Origin: Sulfurovum sp. TSL6
GTDB taxonomy: Bacteria > Campylobacterota > Campylobacteria > Campylobacterales > Sulfurovaceae
Assembly: GCF_019972115.1 (NCBI RefSeq)
Contig: NZ_BPFJ01000001.1
Span: 744,001-808,000 of the forward strand
Reading direction: 5' to 3'
Length of the DNA: 64,000 nt
Under the pieces are notes generated by a model that searched no databases, was not told the origin of the DNA, and saw only the letters and a list, made by a program, of their open reading frames with translations. This document shows positions 1-9,127 of the stretch, in pieces; the first letter of the stretch is position 1, and each line of letters begins with the position of its first letter. The position numbers and the translations under genes were made by a program.

Positions 1-611
1 TGATTCTTTTTATTATGAACCGTATGCATGTTGCCATTAAATCAGCATACATGGTAGTAGGGGTCATCCTGTGGGTTTCAGTACTCAAGTCAGGCGTACA
101 TGCGACACTTGCAGGTGTTGCACTTGCTTTTATGATCCCTCTCTCTTCAAAAGATAAGGAAGGTAATAGCTTCTCCATGGCAAAAGAGATGGAGTATGAT
201 CTTCATAACTGGGTTATATTTATGATTTTGCCTCTCTTTGCTTTTGTGAATGCCGGTGTTGATCTTAAAGGTATCTCCATAGAAGAAATGGCTGGTCCTG
301 TACCACTAGGAATCATGCTTGGTCTTTTTATCGGTAAACAGGTGGGCGTATTCGGGTTCTCTTGGTTAGCCATCAAAATGGGACTTGCATCTTTACCGAA
401 GGGAAGCAACTGGACCTTACTGTATGGGGTCAGTGTCCTGACAGGTATAGGTTTTACCATGAGTCTTTTTGTCGATACCCTGGCCTATAATGATACACAG
501 ATCTATCATTATGCTGACAAACTTGCTATTTTGCTCGGTTCATTCCTCTCCGCTATTGTAGGGTATCTTATTTTACGTCTAAAAACCACCAAACAAGCGC
601 CGATGGAGTAA
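1..611 (+). CDS. nhaA: Na+/H+ antiporter NhaA, C-terminal part
   Basis: The reading frame is already open at base 3, so the gene starts outside the window and the first in-frame ATG at 15 is internal. About 200 C-terminal residues of a roughly 390-residue family are present. The run KSGVHATLAGVALAFMIPL matches the signature of NhaA transmembrane segments around helix VIII/IX. Later hydrophobic stretches (WVIFMILPLFAFVNAGV, GIMLGLFIGKQVGVFGFSW, LTGIGFTMSLFVDTLAY) match the last helices. NhaA exchanges cytoplasmic Na+ for periplasmic H+ across the inner membrane, supporting pH and salt tolerance, as expected for a marine or brackish organism. The identification is firm; whether the missing N-terminal half is intact cannot be seen. 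Confidence 0.93.
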   Translation, partial: ILFIMNRMHVAIKSAYMVVGVILWVSVLKSGVHATLAGVALAFMIPLSSKDKEGNSFSMAKEMEYDLHNWVIFMILPLFAFVNAGVDLKGISIEEMAGPVPLGIMLGLFIGKQVGVFGFSWLAIKMGLASLPKGSNWTLLYGVSVLTGIGFTMSLFVDTLAYNDTQIYHYADKLAILLGSFLSAIVGYLILRLKTTKQAPME

Positions 612-697
612 TGATACTTTAGAGAAATTAAAGTCTTTTTGTTCTATCATATAATAAGGTTATAAAGTAAGAGCCTACAAATATAAAAGGATCAAGA

Positions 698-835
698 ATG
701 ATTGAAAAGAAAAAAGTTAAAAAATACATCAAAAAGCAAATGGACAGCATGCTCAAAAAAGAGTTAAAGCAAGAGATCAAAAAACATATTAAAGACTATA
801 AGAAAAAAGAAAAAGCAGAAAAAAAGAAAAAGTAA
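698..835 (+). CDS. 45-residue lysine-rich basic small protein
   Basis: ATG at 698 follows an AGGA ribosome-binding site by seven bases and opens a 45-codon frame ending with TAA at 833. The product is about half lysine, alternates K/E/I/L in a helical pattern and has no membrane segment or cysteine. It lies alone between nhaA and the convergent nuclease gene and is followed by a strong hairpin at 852-879, so it has its own ribosome site and a possible terminator. I do not recognise a family. It could be a nucleic-acid-binding or ribosome-associated peptide, but that is only inferred from charge. Low-complexity A-rich DNA can also give such a frame by chance. Confidence 0.5.
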   Translation: MIEKKKVKKYIKKQMDSMLKKELKQEIKKHIKDYKKKEKAEKKKK

Positions 836-851
836 AACATGCTACTTTTCA

Positions 852-879
852 CCTCGTTCACTATTACTCATGAACGAGG
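852..879. terminator. Hairpin between convergent genes
   Basis: CCTCGTTCA at 852-860 pairs perfectly with TGAACGAGG at 871-879 around a ten-base loop. It sits between the end of the 45-codon gene and the end of the minus-strand nuclease gene. No clean T-run follows on either strand, so termination is inferred from position and stem strength only. Confidence 0.5.
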
Positions 880-894
880 AATGCCCCAACCTCA

Positions 895-2295
895 TTATCC
901 CAGATAAATAACTTCTTCAGGCTCTACAATATGTGCCTTTTTACCTAAAGCATTTTCTATCACACTGCGCAGTATCACCTGTTTGTCCTCTTCCCCATGT
1001 ATAAGGTATACACGGTAAAGATCTTCCATTTTTGATATCCATTTAATGATCGCGTCTTGATCGGCATGGGCAGAAAAACCGTTGATCGTATGAATACTGG
1101 CTTTGATCAGTATATCTTCATGAAAGATCTTCACCCAGCGCGCACCGTCAACGATGTGACGTCCTAAAGTACCAACTGCCTGATACCCTACAAATATGAC
1201 AGCATTTTTAGGATTCCAAAGACGATTTTTAAAATGATGGATGATCCTTCCCCCTGTACACATACCGCTCCCTGCAATGATAATGGCACGGGTATCTACT
1301 TCATTAATAGCCCTGGAGCCTTCTACATCGGGTGTATAGACAAGATCTTCAAAATCAAAAACCGTCCCATCTCTTTTTTTGTAATCCTGACATTGTTGGC
1401 TTAGTAGGTCACTATGGTTATTATACACTTCTGTCGCACGTGTAGCCATTGGACTATCTAAAAAGATTTTACAGTGAGGAAGTTCTTTTCTATCATGCAT
1501 TTCCTTGAGAATACATAGTATCTCTTGTGTACGTTCCACAGCAAAAGAAGGAATCAATACATTTCCCCAATCACGTAATGTATCAATAATAACACGTTTA
1601 AATTCCACGATACTCGCTTCAATATCCTTATGGTTTCTGTCACCATAAGTTGATTCTACATACAGATAATTAGCATGAGTACATTTCTCCAAGTCTTCCA
1701 TCACTAGATCGTTATCATTGCCGATATCACCTGAAAATACGATGGTCTGTTCTACATTATCTTCCTTATAAGTAATTTCAATAAAAGCTGCCCCCAGAAT
1801 ATGTCCAGCATCACGAAAAGTTACTTTAAGTCCTTCTTGAATAAGAGAGGAGTTATCATATTCTGGATAATGCCAAACAAGATCAAAAGATGCTTCAACA
1901 TCATCCTCATCATATAGAGGTTCTCTTACCTCTCCTTCTTTACCGCGACGCTGTTCTTTTTTAAAATTAGTCTTATAATCCTCTTTCATGATCTTTGCAC
2001 TATCAAGCAGTATGATCTCTGAAATATCACGTGTTGCTTCAGTAGCATAGATCACCCCATTAAAACCTTCTTTTACCAATTTGGGGATACGTCCAACATG
2101 GTCAAGGTGTGCATGGGTTATAAGAAGATAATCTATCTCAGAAGGATCAAAATCGAATGCACTATAATTACGATCTTCTTCAGGTCCCTGAAACATTCCA
2201 CAATCAATGAGGATGCGAGGACCATGTTCGATCGCAAGTAAATGACAAGAGCCTGTAACTACCTTTGCCGCGCCATAAGAGGTTACTGTTGCCAT
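895..2295 (-). CDS. MBL-fold / beta-CASP RNA nuclease (YSH1/CPSF73 type)
   Basis: The 466-residue product has the full metallo-beta-lactamase, beta-CASP and RMMBL order. The HAHLDH zinc motif is near residue 61, DAGHILGAAF near 163, an FSGDIG motif near 190, and the beta-CASP block SPMATRATEVY near 282. GSGMCTGGR near 343, HTINGFSAHADQ near 403 and the final IHGEE complete the fold. This architecture belongs to RNA exonucleases/endonucleases of the COG1236 group, bacterial relatives of eukaryotic CPSF73, which cut or trim single-stranded RNA in the cytoplasm. The length is typical. It starts 38 bases after the ppsA stop on the same strand and may be cotranscribed with it. The specific RNA targets are unknown. 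Confidence 0.88.
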   Translation of the reverse strand: MATVTSYGAAKVVTGSCHLLAIEHGPRILIDCGMFQGPEEDRNYSAFDFDPSEIDYLLITHAHLDHVGRIPKLVKEGFNGVIYATEATRDISEIILLDSAKIMKEDYKTNFKKEQRRGKEGEVREPLYDEDDVEASFDLVWHYPEYDNSSLIQEGLKVTFRDAGHILGAAFIEITYKEDNVEQTIVFSGDIGNDNDLVMEDLEKCTHANYLYVESTYGDRNHKDIEASIVEFKRVIIDTLRDWGNVLIPSFAVERTQEILCILKEMHDRKELPHCKIFLDSPMATRATEVYNNHSDLLSQQCQDYKKRDGTVFDFEDLVYTPDVEGSRAINEVDTRAIIIAGSGMCTGGRIIHHFKNRLWNPKNAVIFVGYQAVGTLGRHIVDGARWVKIFHEDILIKASIHTINGFSAHADQDAIIKWISKMEDLYRVYLIHGEEDKQVILRSVIENALGKKAHIVEPEEVIYLG

Positions 2296-2333
2296 GATGA
2301 CTCCTTTTATATGAATATATTTTATTTTACTTT

Positions 2334-4754
2334 TTAAATAATATCTTTATGCTGAGCTTCTAATTCACTTATATTCTGAATAGTCTGTAGCACTGTATCA
2401 GGATTTAAACTTATAGATTCTATGCCCATTTTTACCAAAGCTTCTGCCATCTCCGGGTAGTCGGAAGGTCCTTGCCCGCATATACCGCTATGTCGGTGAT
2501 TACGTTTAGCACCTTCTACTGCCATTTCTATCATTTTCATCACACCAGGATCACGTTCATCATAATCAAATGCCACTATCTCAGAATCTCGATCAACCCC
2601 AAGTGTCAATTGGGTTAAGTCATTAGAACCTATGCTGATACCATCAAAAAGCGTACAAAATGCATCTATCTGTATCACATTGTTCGGTATCTCACACATA
2701 ACATAGACCTTTAAGCCGTTTTCACCACGTTTAAGACCATATTTCTCCATGGCATCCAATACCCTCTGTCCCTCTTCTACTCTACGACAAAAAGGGATCA
2801 TTAAAATGACATTATCAAAACCCATCTCATCTCTCACATGTTTCATGGCTGCACATTCCAGCGCAAACCCCTCTTCATAGTTTGGATGTGTATAGCGTGA
2901 TGCACCACGAAAACCGATCATAGGGTTGGCTTCATCGATTTCAAAGAACTCTCCTCCCAGCAAAGAGGCATATTCATTGGATTTGAAGTCACTCATTCTT
3001 ACCACACATGGGTTAGGATAAACGGATGAAGCAATAGTGGCTACCCCTTCAGAGAGCACTTTTACAAAATATGACTGTGGACTGTCATATGCCGCTGTAA
3101 GTTGACCGATTTTTTTATCTGTAGCCTCATCAATTTTTTCAGGATGTATCAGTGCCATCGGATGTACTTTAATGGAAGTATTGATGATAAACTCCATTCG
3201 TGCCAACCCGATACCATCAACAGGCAGTGAAGCCAATGAAAATGCCATATCAGGATTACCAAGATTCATCATGATCTTAGTTTTGGTTTTCGATACACTG
3301 CTAAGGTCTGTTTTAATGATCTCAAAATCTAATTTTCCCTCATACACTAAACCTATCTCACCTTCGGCACAACTCACAGTAATTTCTTGACCATCTTCTA
3401 AGATACCTACTGCATTTTCAGCCCCTACTATCGCTGGAATACCCAACTCTCTTGAGACGATGGCTGCATGACATGTTCTTCCCCCACTGTTTGTCACGAT
3501 AGCAGAAGCAATTTTCATCACAGGCTCCCAGTCAGGGCTGGTCGTTTCTGCAACCAATACATCACCTGCTTTAAAATTATCCAGTTTACTTGCATCAACG
3601 ATCTTACATACTTTTCCCGAACCTATCTTTGTACCTACGGCTTGTCCTTCAAGCAATACTTCACTACGTTCTTTAAGATGATACATTTCCAACTGTGTAC
3701 CTTCTTTTCTTGATTCCACCGTTTCCGGACGTGCCTGCACGATATAAATATGTCCATCCAACCCGTCTTTTGCCCACTCCATATCCATCGGCTTCTTATA
3801 TCCTGCCTGTTTTGAATAGTGCTCTTCAATTTTTATAGCGTAATCAGCCAAAAGAAGTACATCATTATCATCGATACAAAACCGTCTTTGATCAGCTTTA
3901 GGGGTATCTATGTTTTTCGTATACTCCACAGCAAGATTACCCTGATGAATAGCCTCTGAGAAGACCATTTTGAGTGCTTTATCGCCAAGTCTTCTTTTGA
4001 GTACTGTACGGTGGCCTTTTTTAAACGTAGGTTTATGCACATAGAAACTGTCTGGAGCAATGCTTCCTTGAACAATATTCTCCCCTAAACCATACGCAGC
4101 ATTGATAAAGACCACATCCTTAAAACCAGTCTCAGAATCAATGGAAAACATGACTCCGCTCTCACCTATATCACTTCTGACCATTTTCATTACAACCACA
4201 CTCAAATAGACTTTCAGGTTGTCAAACCCATGGTCAAACTTGTAATGTATGGAACGATCAGTAAAATTAGAAGCCAAACAGCGCCTATAAGCTTCCAAAA
4301 GAGCATCTAAGCCATGAATATTAAGATAACTCTCATTCTGTCCTGCAAAAGAGGCTTCAGGAGAGTCTTCAGCCGTTGCCGAACTTCTTATCGCCAGCGT
4401 TATATCTTCACCATACTCCACTTTAAGTGCTTCGTAAGCGTCGCTTATCTGTGCAACCATAGTATCAGGAAGTTTACACTCATAGATGATCTCTCGACAA
4501 CGCTTCCCACATGCTTGCAGTTGGACCACATCATCAGGATTCAAACTGTCAAGCTGGGCATGTAACTTCTCCCAGGCATCGTTGGTATCGAGTATTGCTC
4601 GATACGCTTCTGCAGTAATCGCAAAGCCATTAGGGATACGTATACCTTCTTGCGTAAGATTTTGATACATCTCACCTAGCGAAGCATTTTTACCACCCAC
4701 CAGATCAACATCTTCAATACCAAGTTCATTAAACCATTTAATATACTGAGACAT
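2334..4754 (-). CDS. ppsA: Phosphoenolpyruvate synthase (pyruvate, water dikinase)
   Basis: 806 residues, the usual PpsA length. The start MSQYIKWFNELGIEDVDLVG and the following GGKNASLGEMY are the N-terminal ATP-grasp signature. The swivelling phosphohistidine domain carries GGRTCHAAIVSRELGIPAIV near residue 425, with the catalytic His. The PEP/pyruvate-binding TIM barrel has GLARMEFII, RGASRY, FDGISIGSNDLTQL and GICGQGPS, the last with the catalytic Cys. The enzyme converts pyruvate, ATP and water to PEP, AMP and phosphate. In an autotrophic Campylobacterota it would supply PEP from pyruvate made by the reductive TCA cycle. All key motifs are intact. Divergent from the epimerase gene, with an AT-rich promoter region of about 190 bases between them. 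Confidence 0.96.
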   Translation of the reverse strand: MSQYIKWFNELGIEDVDLVGGKNASLGEMYQNLTQEGIRIPNGFAITAEAYRAILDTNDAWEKLHAQLDSLNPDDVVQLQACGKRCREIIYECKLPDTMVAQISDAYEALKVEYGEDITLAIRSSATAEDSPEASFAGQNESYLNIHGLDALLEAYRRCLASNFTDRSIHYKFDHGFDNLKVYLSVVVMKMVRSDIGESGVMFSIDSETGFKDVVFINAAYGLGENIVQGSIAPDSFYVHKPTFKKGHRTVLKRRLGDKALKMVFSEAIHQGNLAVEYTKNIDTPKADQRRFCIDDNDVLLLADYAIKIEEHYSKQAGYKKPMDMEWAKDGLDGHIYIVQARPETVESRKEGTQLEMYHLKERSEVLLEGQAVGTKIGSGKVCKIVDASKLDNFKAGDVLVAETTSPDWEPVMKIASAIVTNSGGRTCHAAIVSRELGIPAIVGAENAVGILEDGQEITVSCAEGEIGLVYEGKLDFEIIKTDLSSVSKTKTKIMMNLGNPDMAFSLASLPVDGIGLARMEFIINTSIKVHPMALIHPEKIDEATDKKIGQLTAAYDSPQSYFVKVLSEGVATIASSVYPNPCVVRMSDFKSNEYASLLGGEFFEIDEANPMIGFRGASRYTHPNYEEGFALECAAMKHVRDEMGFDNVILMIPFCRRVEEGQRVLDAMEKYGLKRGENGLKVYVMCEIPNNVIQIDAFCTLFDGISIGSNDLTQLTLGVDRDSEIVAFDYDERDPGVMKMIEMAVEGAKRNHRHSGICGQGPSDYPEMAEALVKMGIESISLNPDTVLQTIQNISELEAQHKDII

Positions 4755-4947
4755 AATCTATCCTTTTTATCATTCTACTCATAAATAGTTAACAACAGAA
4801 TATATTTTATTATAATATGTATTTATTACAACTACACAAGTATTGCATAAAATACATTTAAAATAACAGAGTAATCGATCTGCTATCAAGTGTATGTAAG
4901 TTATCAAGAGTTGTTTCTTTACACTCAAAATAATGGAGGTTATCGTC

Positions 4948-5805
4948 ATGAAGAAAATAGCAATTATAGGAGCCAATGGTTTTATAGGGGAAAATATGCA
5001 ATCTTTTTTCAAGGCAGAAGGCTTTGATGTGCTCCCTTTAGGTAAAGAAGATACCAAAAAAGATATTGTAGAGATCACCAAGGTGCTTGAAGGTGTAGAT
5101 ATCATTATCAATCTTGCCGGTGCACCCATAATCCATCGGTGGAATGATGCCTATAAAAAAGTACTCTATGATAGCAGGATCGTCACGACCAAGAAGATTG
5201 TAACAGCTATGTCTCACATGAAAAAGAAACCGGAACTTTTTATCTCTACTTCCGCTATCGGTATCTATGCTACAAACGGTCCAATGAGTGAATCAGACTA
5301 TATCTACTCCGATAATTTTTTAGCAAAAATTTGTAAAGATTGGGAATATGAAGCTCAACAGGCGCATGATTTTACCCGAGTCGTCATTTTTCGTTTTGGC
5401 GTTGTACTGGGAAAAGGAGGCGGAGCACTCTCTAAAATGCTGCCATCATTCAAGTTGGGTATTGCAGGAACTATAGGAGATGGGACTGAACCGTTTAGCT
5501 GGGTACATATAACGGACCTTCTGAATGCTTATCTTTTTGTATTTAAGAACAATGACCTGGAGGGGACATTCAATCTCTCTGCACCCTACCCTGTAACAAA
5601 CAAGGTGCTTACTAAAACACTTGGCAAAATCTTGCATAGACCGACAGTGATACCCTTACCAAAATTTGTCCTGAGATTTCTCTACTCAGAAGGTGCAACG
5701 GTATTGACCGAAGGACAATGTGTTATTCCTGAACGATTAGTGAAACATCACTTTATCTTCAAATACCCAACCATAGAAGAGGCGCTTAGAGAAGTATTAG
5801 ATTAA
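4948..5805 (+). CDS. TIGR01777-family NAD(P)-dependent epimerase
   Basis: The ATG at 4948 is chosen over the one at 4933 because GGAGG lies eight bases upstream of it and the protein then begins directly with the Rossmann strand KKIAIIGANGFIG. The 285-residue protein has the GxNGFIG nucleotide loop, INLAGAPI, SRIVTTKKIV, STSAIGIY with the catalytic Ser/Tyr region, FRFGVVLGKGGGAL and SWVHITDLL. These are diagnostic of the YfcH/SDR39U1 group. Members are widespread NAD(P)-binding proteins whose substrate is mostly unknown; some are linked to cell division or sugar nucleotide chemistry. No neighbour points to a substrate, so only the fold and cofactor are safe. Confidence 0.87.
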   Translation: MKKIAIIGANGFIGENMQSFFKAEGFDVLPLGKEDTKKDIVEITKVLEGVDIIINLAGAPIIHRWNDAYKKVLYDSRIVTTKKIVTAMSHMKKKPELFISTSAIGIYATNGPMSESDYIYSDNFLAKICKDWEYEAQQAHDFTRVVIFRFGVVLGKGGGALSKMLPSFKLGIAGTIGDGTEPFSWVHITDLLNAYLFVFKNNDLEGTFNLSAPYPVTNKVLTKTLGKILHRPTVIPLPKFVLRFLYSEGATVLTEGQCVIPERLVKHHFIFKYPTIEEALREVLD

Positions 5806-5861
5806 ATATTTCATGATGTACAAGGAAAAGAAGTACTCTGTATTTATGCTATAATTATTTT

Positions 5862-6626
5862 ATGTTAAACGAATTAAAATCTCTGATCATTAAACCATCA
5901 CTGCATCATCACAGTTATTCTCATGAAGTATGTGATGAGACTGTTCCAAACGAATTCAGTGTGCTTTGCTGGAATGTGCATAAGAACAATGATACTTTTT
6001 CATTCAGTAACTATATTGAAGAGTTTTCTAAAAGGAAACCTGTTGACTTCTATTTATTCCAGGAAGCTGATTTTAAACACAATAAAGAATTAAATCTTCC
6101 GAGTCTCACCTTTAATGCTGCAGCAAATTTAGAAAAAGGGCTTACTTTTTATGGTGTTTTAACAGCAAGTAAGTGCAAAACAGAGTACAGTAAGCCTTTT
6201 CTCTCGCATGGGAAAGAACTCATATTCGGCCCGCGTAAAAGTCTGCTTTTAACCAGACACTCCTTTGCAGACGGTTCCCCATTATTGATCTTAAATCTAC
6301 ATGCGATCAATTTTAGAGAAAATAGACACTACTACAAAGAGATAGACAACATCATGCATATCATCGATGATTACGACGGGGCGATGATCATTGCCGGCGA
6401 TTTTAATTCCTGGAATAAACGCAGAATGAAATTCCTCCACAACAAAATGAAAGAACTGAACTTTGATCCTGTACCATTTTCCAAAAGTGATAGAGTGAAG
6501 TCTTTTATGAGAAATCATTTAGACTTTATTTTTTACAGAGGTATTGAACTTGTTGAGCAGAGTATAGAAAGAAACCATAACCTGTCTGATCATCATCCTT
6601 TATTTGCTAAATTCACCAAGCACTAA
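5862..6626 (+). CDS. Endonuclease/exonuclease/phosphatase (EEP) family protein
   Basis: 254 residues with the EEP motif series: VLCWNVHKN (metal Asn), LFQEAD (metal Glu), LNLHAIN, IIAGDFNSW (catalytic Asp and Asn), LDFIFYRG and the terminal SDHHPLF with Asp-His-His. There is no signal peptide, so it is probably cytoplasmic. The family includes DNA/RNA nucleases, lipid phosphodiesterases and inositol-phosphate phosphatases, and the motifs alone do not separate these. It follows the epimerase gene by 56 bases on the same strand and could be read from the same transcript or from an AT-rich TATAAT-like element just upstream. Confidence 0.85.
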   Translation: MLNELKSLIIKPSLHHHSYSHEVCDETVPNEFSVLCWNVHKNNDTFSFSNYIEEFSKRKPVDFYLFQEADFKHNKELNLPSLTFNAAANLEKGLTFYGVLTASKCKTEYSKPFLSHGKELIFGPRKSLLLTRHSFADGSPLLILNLHAINFRENRHYYKEIDNIMHIIDDYDGAMIIAGDFNSWNKRRMKFLHNKMKELNFDPVPFSKSDRVKSFMRNHLDFIFYRGIELVEQSIERNHNLSDHHPLFAKFTKH

Positions 6627-6648
6627 GAGAGATAGTTTTATATAAGGA

Positions 6649-7326
6649 TCATTGTTTCACTTCATTCTTCACTGCATTGAGCAAAACACGATAAGTATTA
6701 CGGTTAAAGAGGTAAGTTTTGGCATTAAATAAACTTTCGAACATGATCTTCCAAAGTGTTGAAAAGTTTTTCTCATCACGTACACTGCAAAGCTTGGCTT
6801 GCATTTGATACTCAAGTTCACTGAGTGCCTTGGCATGATGGGCATATGCTTTTAAAACAGTGTGATCTACTCCCACTTCCTTAAAATACATCACTAACCT
6901 AATGATACTCGCTTCTCTCTCTGTATAATCATCTTCATGTAAAGGTAACAATATACCATCCTGTAAAAGCGCTTCTAAAAGCGTTGTATCAACCTTGTAA
7001 TATTCAATAAATTCTTCTTTGGTATAATGCTTCGCATCTGAAGGGATATCACTGAGTGTATTCATCAATGGCTGCAACATGGTTGCTGAACTGGATAAAG
7101 ACTGATTTTGATTCTGTAGAGCAAACTTGATCTGCTCGTTGGTACTGCCTATCTCTTCTTTCATATATTTAATATAATGAATAAGTTCAATGTGTTCATC
7201 ACTGTATCGATGCACATTGGATTTGATCTTCTTTGCTTCAGGGAGTAAGCCTTCTCTGATGTAATACAAAATCGTTGATTTAGGAACATCTGTCTTTGCC
7301 ACAAGTTCAGATATCTTATATTCCAT
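6649..7326 (-). CDS. MerR-family transcriptional regulator
   Basis: 225 residues. The N-terminal 70 residues (YKISELVAKTDVPKSTILYYIREGLLPEA, then HRYSDEHIELIHYIKYMKE) are a MerR winged helix with the usual YxxREGLL turn. The C-terminal 150 residues are helical, lack metal-binding cysteine clusters and have no recognised ligand domain. It is divergent from the AhpD-like operon at 7436, and the 109-base gap between them holds a 25-base dyad (7380-7404). This arrangement suggests it controls that operon and perhaps itself. The inducer is unknown; the redox nature of the target genes suggests oxidative or thiol stress, which is inference. Confidence 0.85.
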   Translation of the reverse strand: MEYKISELVAKTDVPKSTILYYIREGLLPEAKKIKSNVHRYSDEHIELIHYIKYMKEEIGSTNEQIKFALQNQNQSLSSSATMLQPLMNTLSDIPSDAKHYTKEEFIEYYKVDTTLLEALLQDGILLPLHEDDYTEREASIIRLVMYFKEVGVDHTVLKAYAHHAKALSELEYQMQAKLCSVRDEKNFSTLWKIMFESLFNAKTYLFNRNTYRVLLNAVKNEVKQ

Positions 7327-7379
7327 CTTTCTGCCTTTTACAATTAACTTTAATTTAAAGAATTATAGCATATAATTTA

Positions 7380-7404
7380 AAACGTTAAGTTAAACTTTAC
7401 GTTT
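7380..7404. promoter_or_regulatory. Near-perfect 25-bp dyad, likely MerR operator
   Basis: The 25 bases start with AAACGTTAAG and end with CTTTACGTTT, matching their own reverse complement except at the centre and one symmetric pair. The site lies 32 bases before the AhpD-like start and 54 before the regulator start. A smaller dyad, CTTTAATTTAAAG, lies at 7348-7360. MerR regulators bind such dyads between promoter elements, so binding by the adjacent regulator is a natural inference. Confidence 0.6.
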
Positions 7405-7435
7405 TTTATAAACCATCATTACACTAAGGAAAGAA

Positions 7436-7969
7436 ATGGCACACATACCATTACCAGAATTTGAAGACATGTCTCCAGAAATTCAGAAAAGAGCACAACC
7501 CATCTTGGAACAAACAGGACAATTGGGTGAAATATTTAAACTGTTAGCCTTGGATGAAAAGATCTATTTTGCAACGGATGGAATGATTCAGAAGTATCTT
7601 TTAGATGAAACAACACTCTCTTATGATACGAAAGAATCCATCGCCCTGCTCATCTCTTTGGAGAATGGTTGCAAAATGTGTGTCGATGTACACAAAGGTA
7701 TTGCAAAAATGCTTGGTATGTCTGAAGATCGAATCAAAGAAGTACTTCAGGGTGTTGATGCCATGCATGTTCCAGAGAGTGAGAAGGCCCTATTGAATTT
7801 TTGTATCAAAGCCTCTGGAAAAGAGAATTATAAAATCCTAAAAGAAGAGATAGATGCACTGAAAGAATATGGCTACAGTGACATTCAAATTCTTGAAGCT
7901 GTATCTATTACAGGGTATTTTAACTATATCAATACCCTTTCAAATGTATTTGGTTTGGGACAGTCATGA
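7436..7969 (+). CDS. Carboxymuconolactone decarboxylase/AhpD-like protein
   Basis: 177 residues, all-helical, with the AhpD CxxC-x-x-H signature in NGCKMCVDVHKG near residue 80, preceded by a conserved acidic helix. Proteins of this fold act as alkylhydroperoxidases or disulfide carriers through the CxxC pair. An AAGGAA ribosome site precedes the ATG by five bases. It is the first gene of a three-gene operon (overlaps of four and one bases), followed by a 64-residue protein and a thioredoxin-fold protein. The operon therefore carries two thiol-active proteins. A dyad at 7380-7404 and the divergent MerR gene suggest inducible expression. Confidence 0.85.
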   Translation: MAHIPLPEFEDMSPEIQKRAQPILEQTGQLGEIFKLLALDEKIYFATDGMIQKYLLDETTLSYDTKESIALLISLENGCKMCVDVHKGIAKMLGMSEDRIKEVLQGVDAMHVPESEKALLNFCIKASGKENYKILKEEIDALKEYGYSDIQILEAVSITGYFNYINTLSNVFGLGQS

Positions 7970-8160
7970 AAACTATATTCGGACTTATAAAGAAATTTCT
8001 CATTGGAGCTTGGGATTTTATCTTCTATCTTGTTGGAGCACCCTATGAACAACAGGCTAAAAAACTGGACTGGGATGAGAAGGATGCTGCGTTTAGAGGT
8101 CCCGAAAATCCAAAAACGAAAAAGACACATTACAGAGCCAATAAAGTGAGTAAACCCTAA
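7966..8160 (+). CDS. 64-residue conserved-looking small protein
   Basis: It overlaps the AhpD-like gene by ATGA and the next gene by TAATG, so it is clearly translated as part of the operon. The N-terminal 25 residues (GLIKKFLIGAWDFIFYLVGAP) form one amphipathic or membrane-touching helix. The rest is charged and rich in Lys, Asp and Pro (WDEKDAAFRGPENPKTKK). No cysteine is present. I do not recognise the family. The translational coupling to two redox proteins suggests a membrane-associated partner of that pathway, which is inference. Confidence 0.7.
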   Translation: MKTIFGLIKKFLIGAWDFIFYLVGAPYEQQAKKLDWDEKDAAFRGPENPKTKKTHYRANKVSKP

Positions 8161-8993
8161 TGAAATTAAGAAAAATACTTCTCTTGGTACTTTTAACCAA
8201 TATCATGACAAACGCTTCGACGATATTTACTCTATCCGGGGTCAACAAACTTTATTTAGTGGTGGAAATATCCGGTAAAACGATTCCCAAATCATATAAA
8301 AGTATGATCATGGAAAATTTACAAACAGTGACCGATGACTTGAAGATCGATACCACAGGTTATGACCCGAGATCTTTAGCTGTACTGGTCAATGAAACAA
8401 AGGTCGATGAGAATACGATGATCAATATTCAACTGATCATTGGTGAAGAAGTAAAACGTTTAGACAACAATGAAAAAACATTTGCATTGACGTACCAAAA
8501 TATGGGGCACTTTGTATTGAATAATGGTGATGATCCAGAGGATGTATTTGAAGATACCTTGGACACAATGCTTGCAAAGTTCTCAGAACAATATATAGAA
8601 GAAAACAAAAAACTCACTAAAGTAATCATCAACGAAGAGAACTTTGCATCTGAAATGAAATATGAAACAAATTATGATGCAGCGGTCAAGAAATCCAAAA
8701 AACTACAAAAAAATATCATGCTTGTACTGGTGTCGAATTTCTGTCCCTGGTGTAGAAAATTTGAACAAAGAGTACTGCTTAAAAATGAGGTAAATGCTCT
8801 TATACAAAAAAACTATATTCCTCTTATTCTGAATAAAGAAAAAGATCCATTTCCAAAGGAATTTGATACGGGATTTACACCTATCATACATTTTATAGAC
8901 TATAAGACACAAAAAAGCTATCAAAATGTCATCGGTTACAACAATAAAGATGAATTTACTTATATACTGAAATCAGACAATTTAGCAAAATAA
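8160..8993 (+). CDS. Periplasmic thioredoxin-fold protein with CPWC motif
   Basis: 277 residues. An N-terminal hydrophobic stretch (ILLLVLLTNIMTNAS) looks like a signal peptide. Residues about 20-155 form an unrecognised domain related to peptidoglycan- or lipid-associated assembly lipoproteins in pattern only. Residues about 165-277 are a thioredoxin-like domain (Thioredoxin_7 type) with SNFCPWCRKFEQRVL carrying the CxxC pair, a following strand and the cis-Pro TGFTPIIHFID. It probably reduces or shuffles disulfides in the periplasm. The start overlaps the stop of the preceding gene by one base. It may receive electrons from, or act with, the AhpD-like protein. Confidence 0.78.
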   Translation: MKLRKILLLVLLTNIMTNASTIFTLSGVNKLYLVVEISGKTIPKSYKSMIMENLQTVTDDLKIDTTGYDPRSLAVLVNETKVDENTMINIQLIIGEEVKRLDNNEKTFALTYQNMGHFVLNNGDDPEDVFEDTLDTMLAKFSEQYIEENKKLTKVIINEENFASEMKYETNYDAAVKKSKKLQKNIMLVLVSNFCPWCRKFEQRVLLKNEVNALIQKNYIPLILNKEKDPFPKEFDTGFTPIIHFIDYKTQKSYQNVIGYNNKDEFTYILKSDNLAK

Positions 8994-9127
8994 TATATTC
9001 AAACTATCTATCATATATGTGCACTTAAGTTAAATAAGATGTAAATATTTGCTTTTTTTTCAACTAAAAGATATAAGATGCATTTTTAGTCTATAATATA
9101 ATCTAGGAAAATATAAAGGACCAATAC

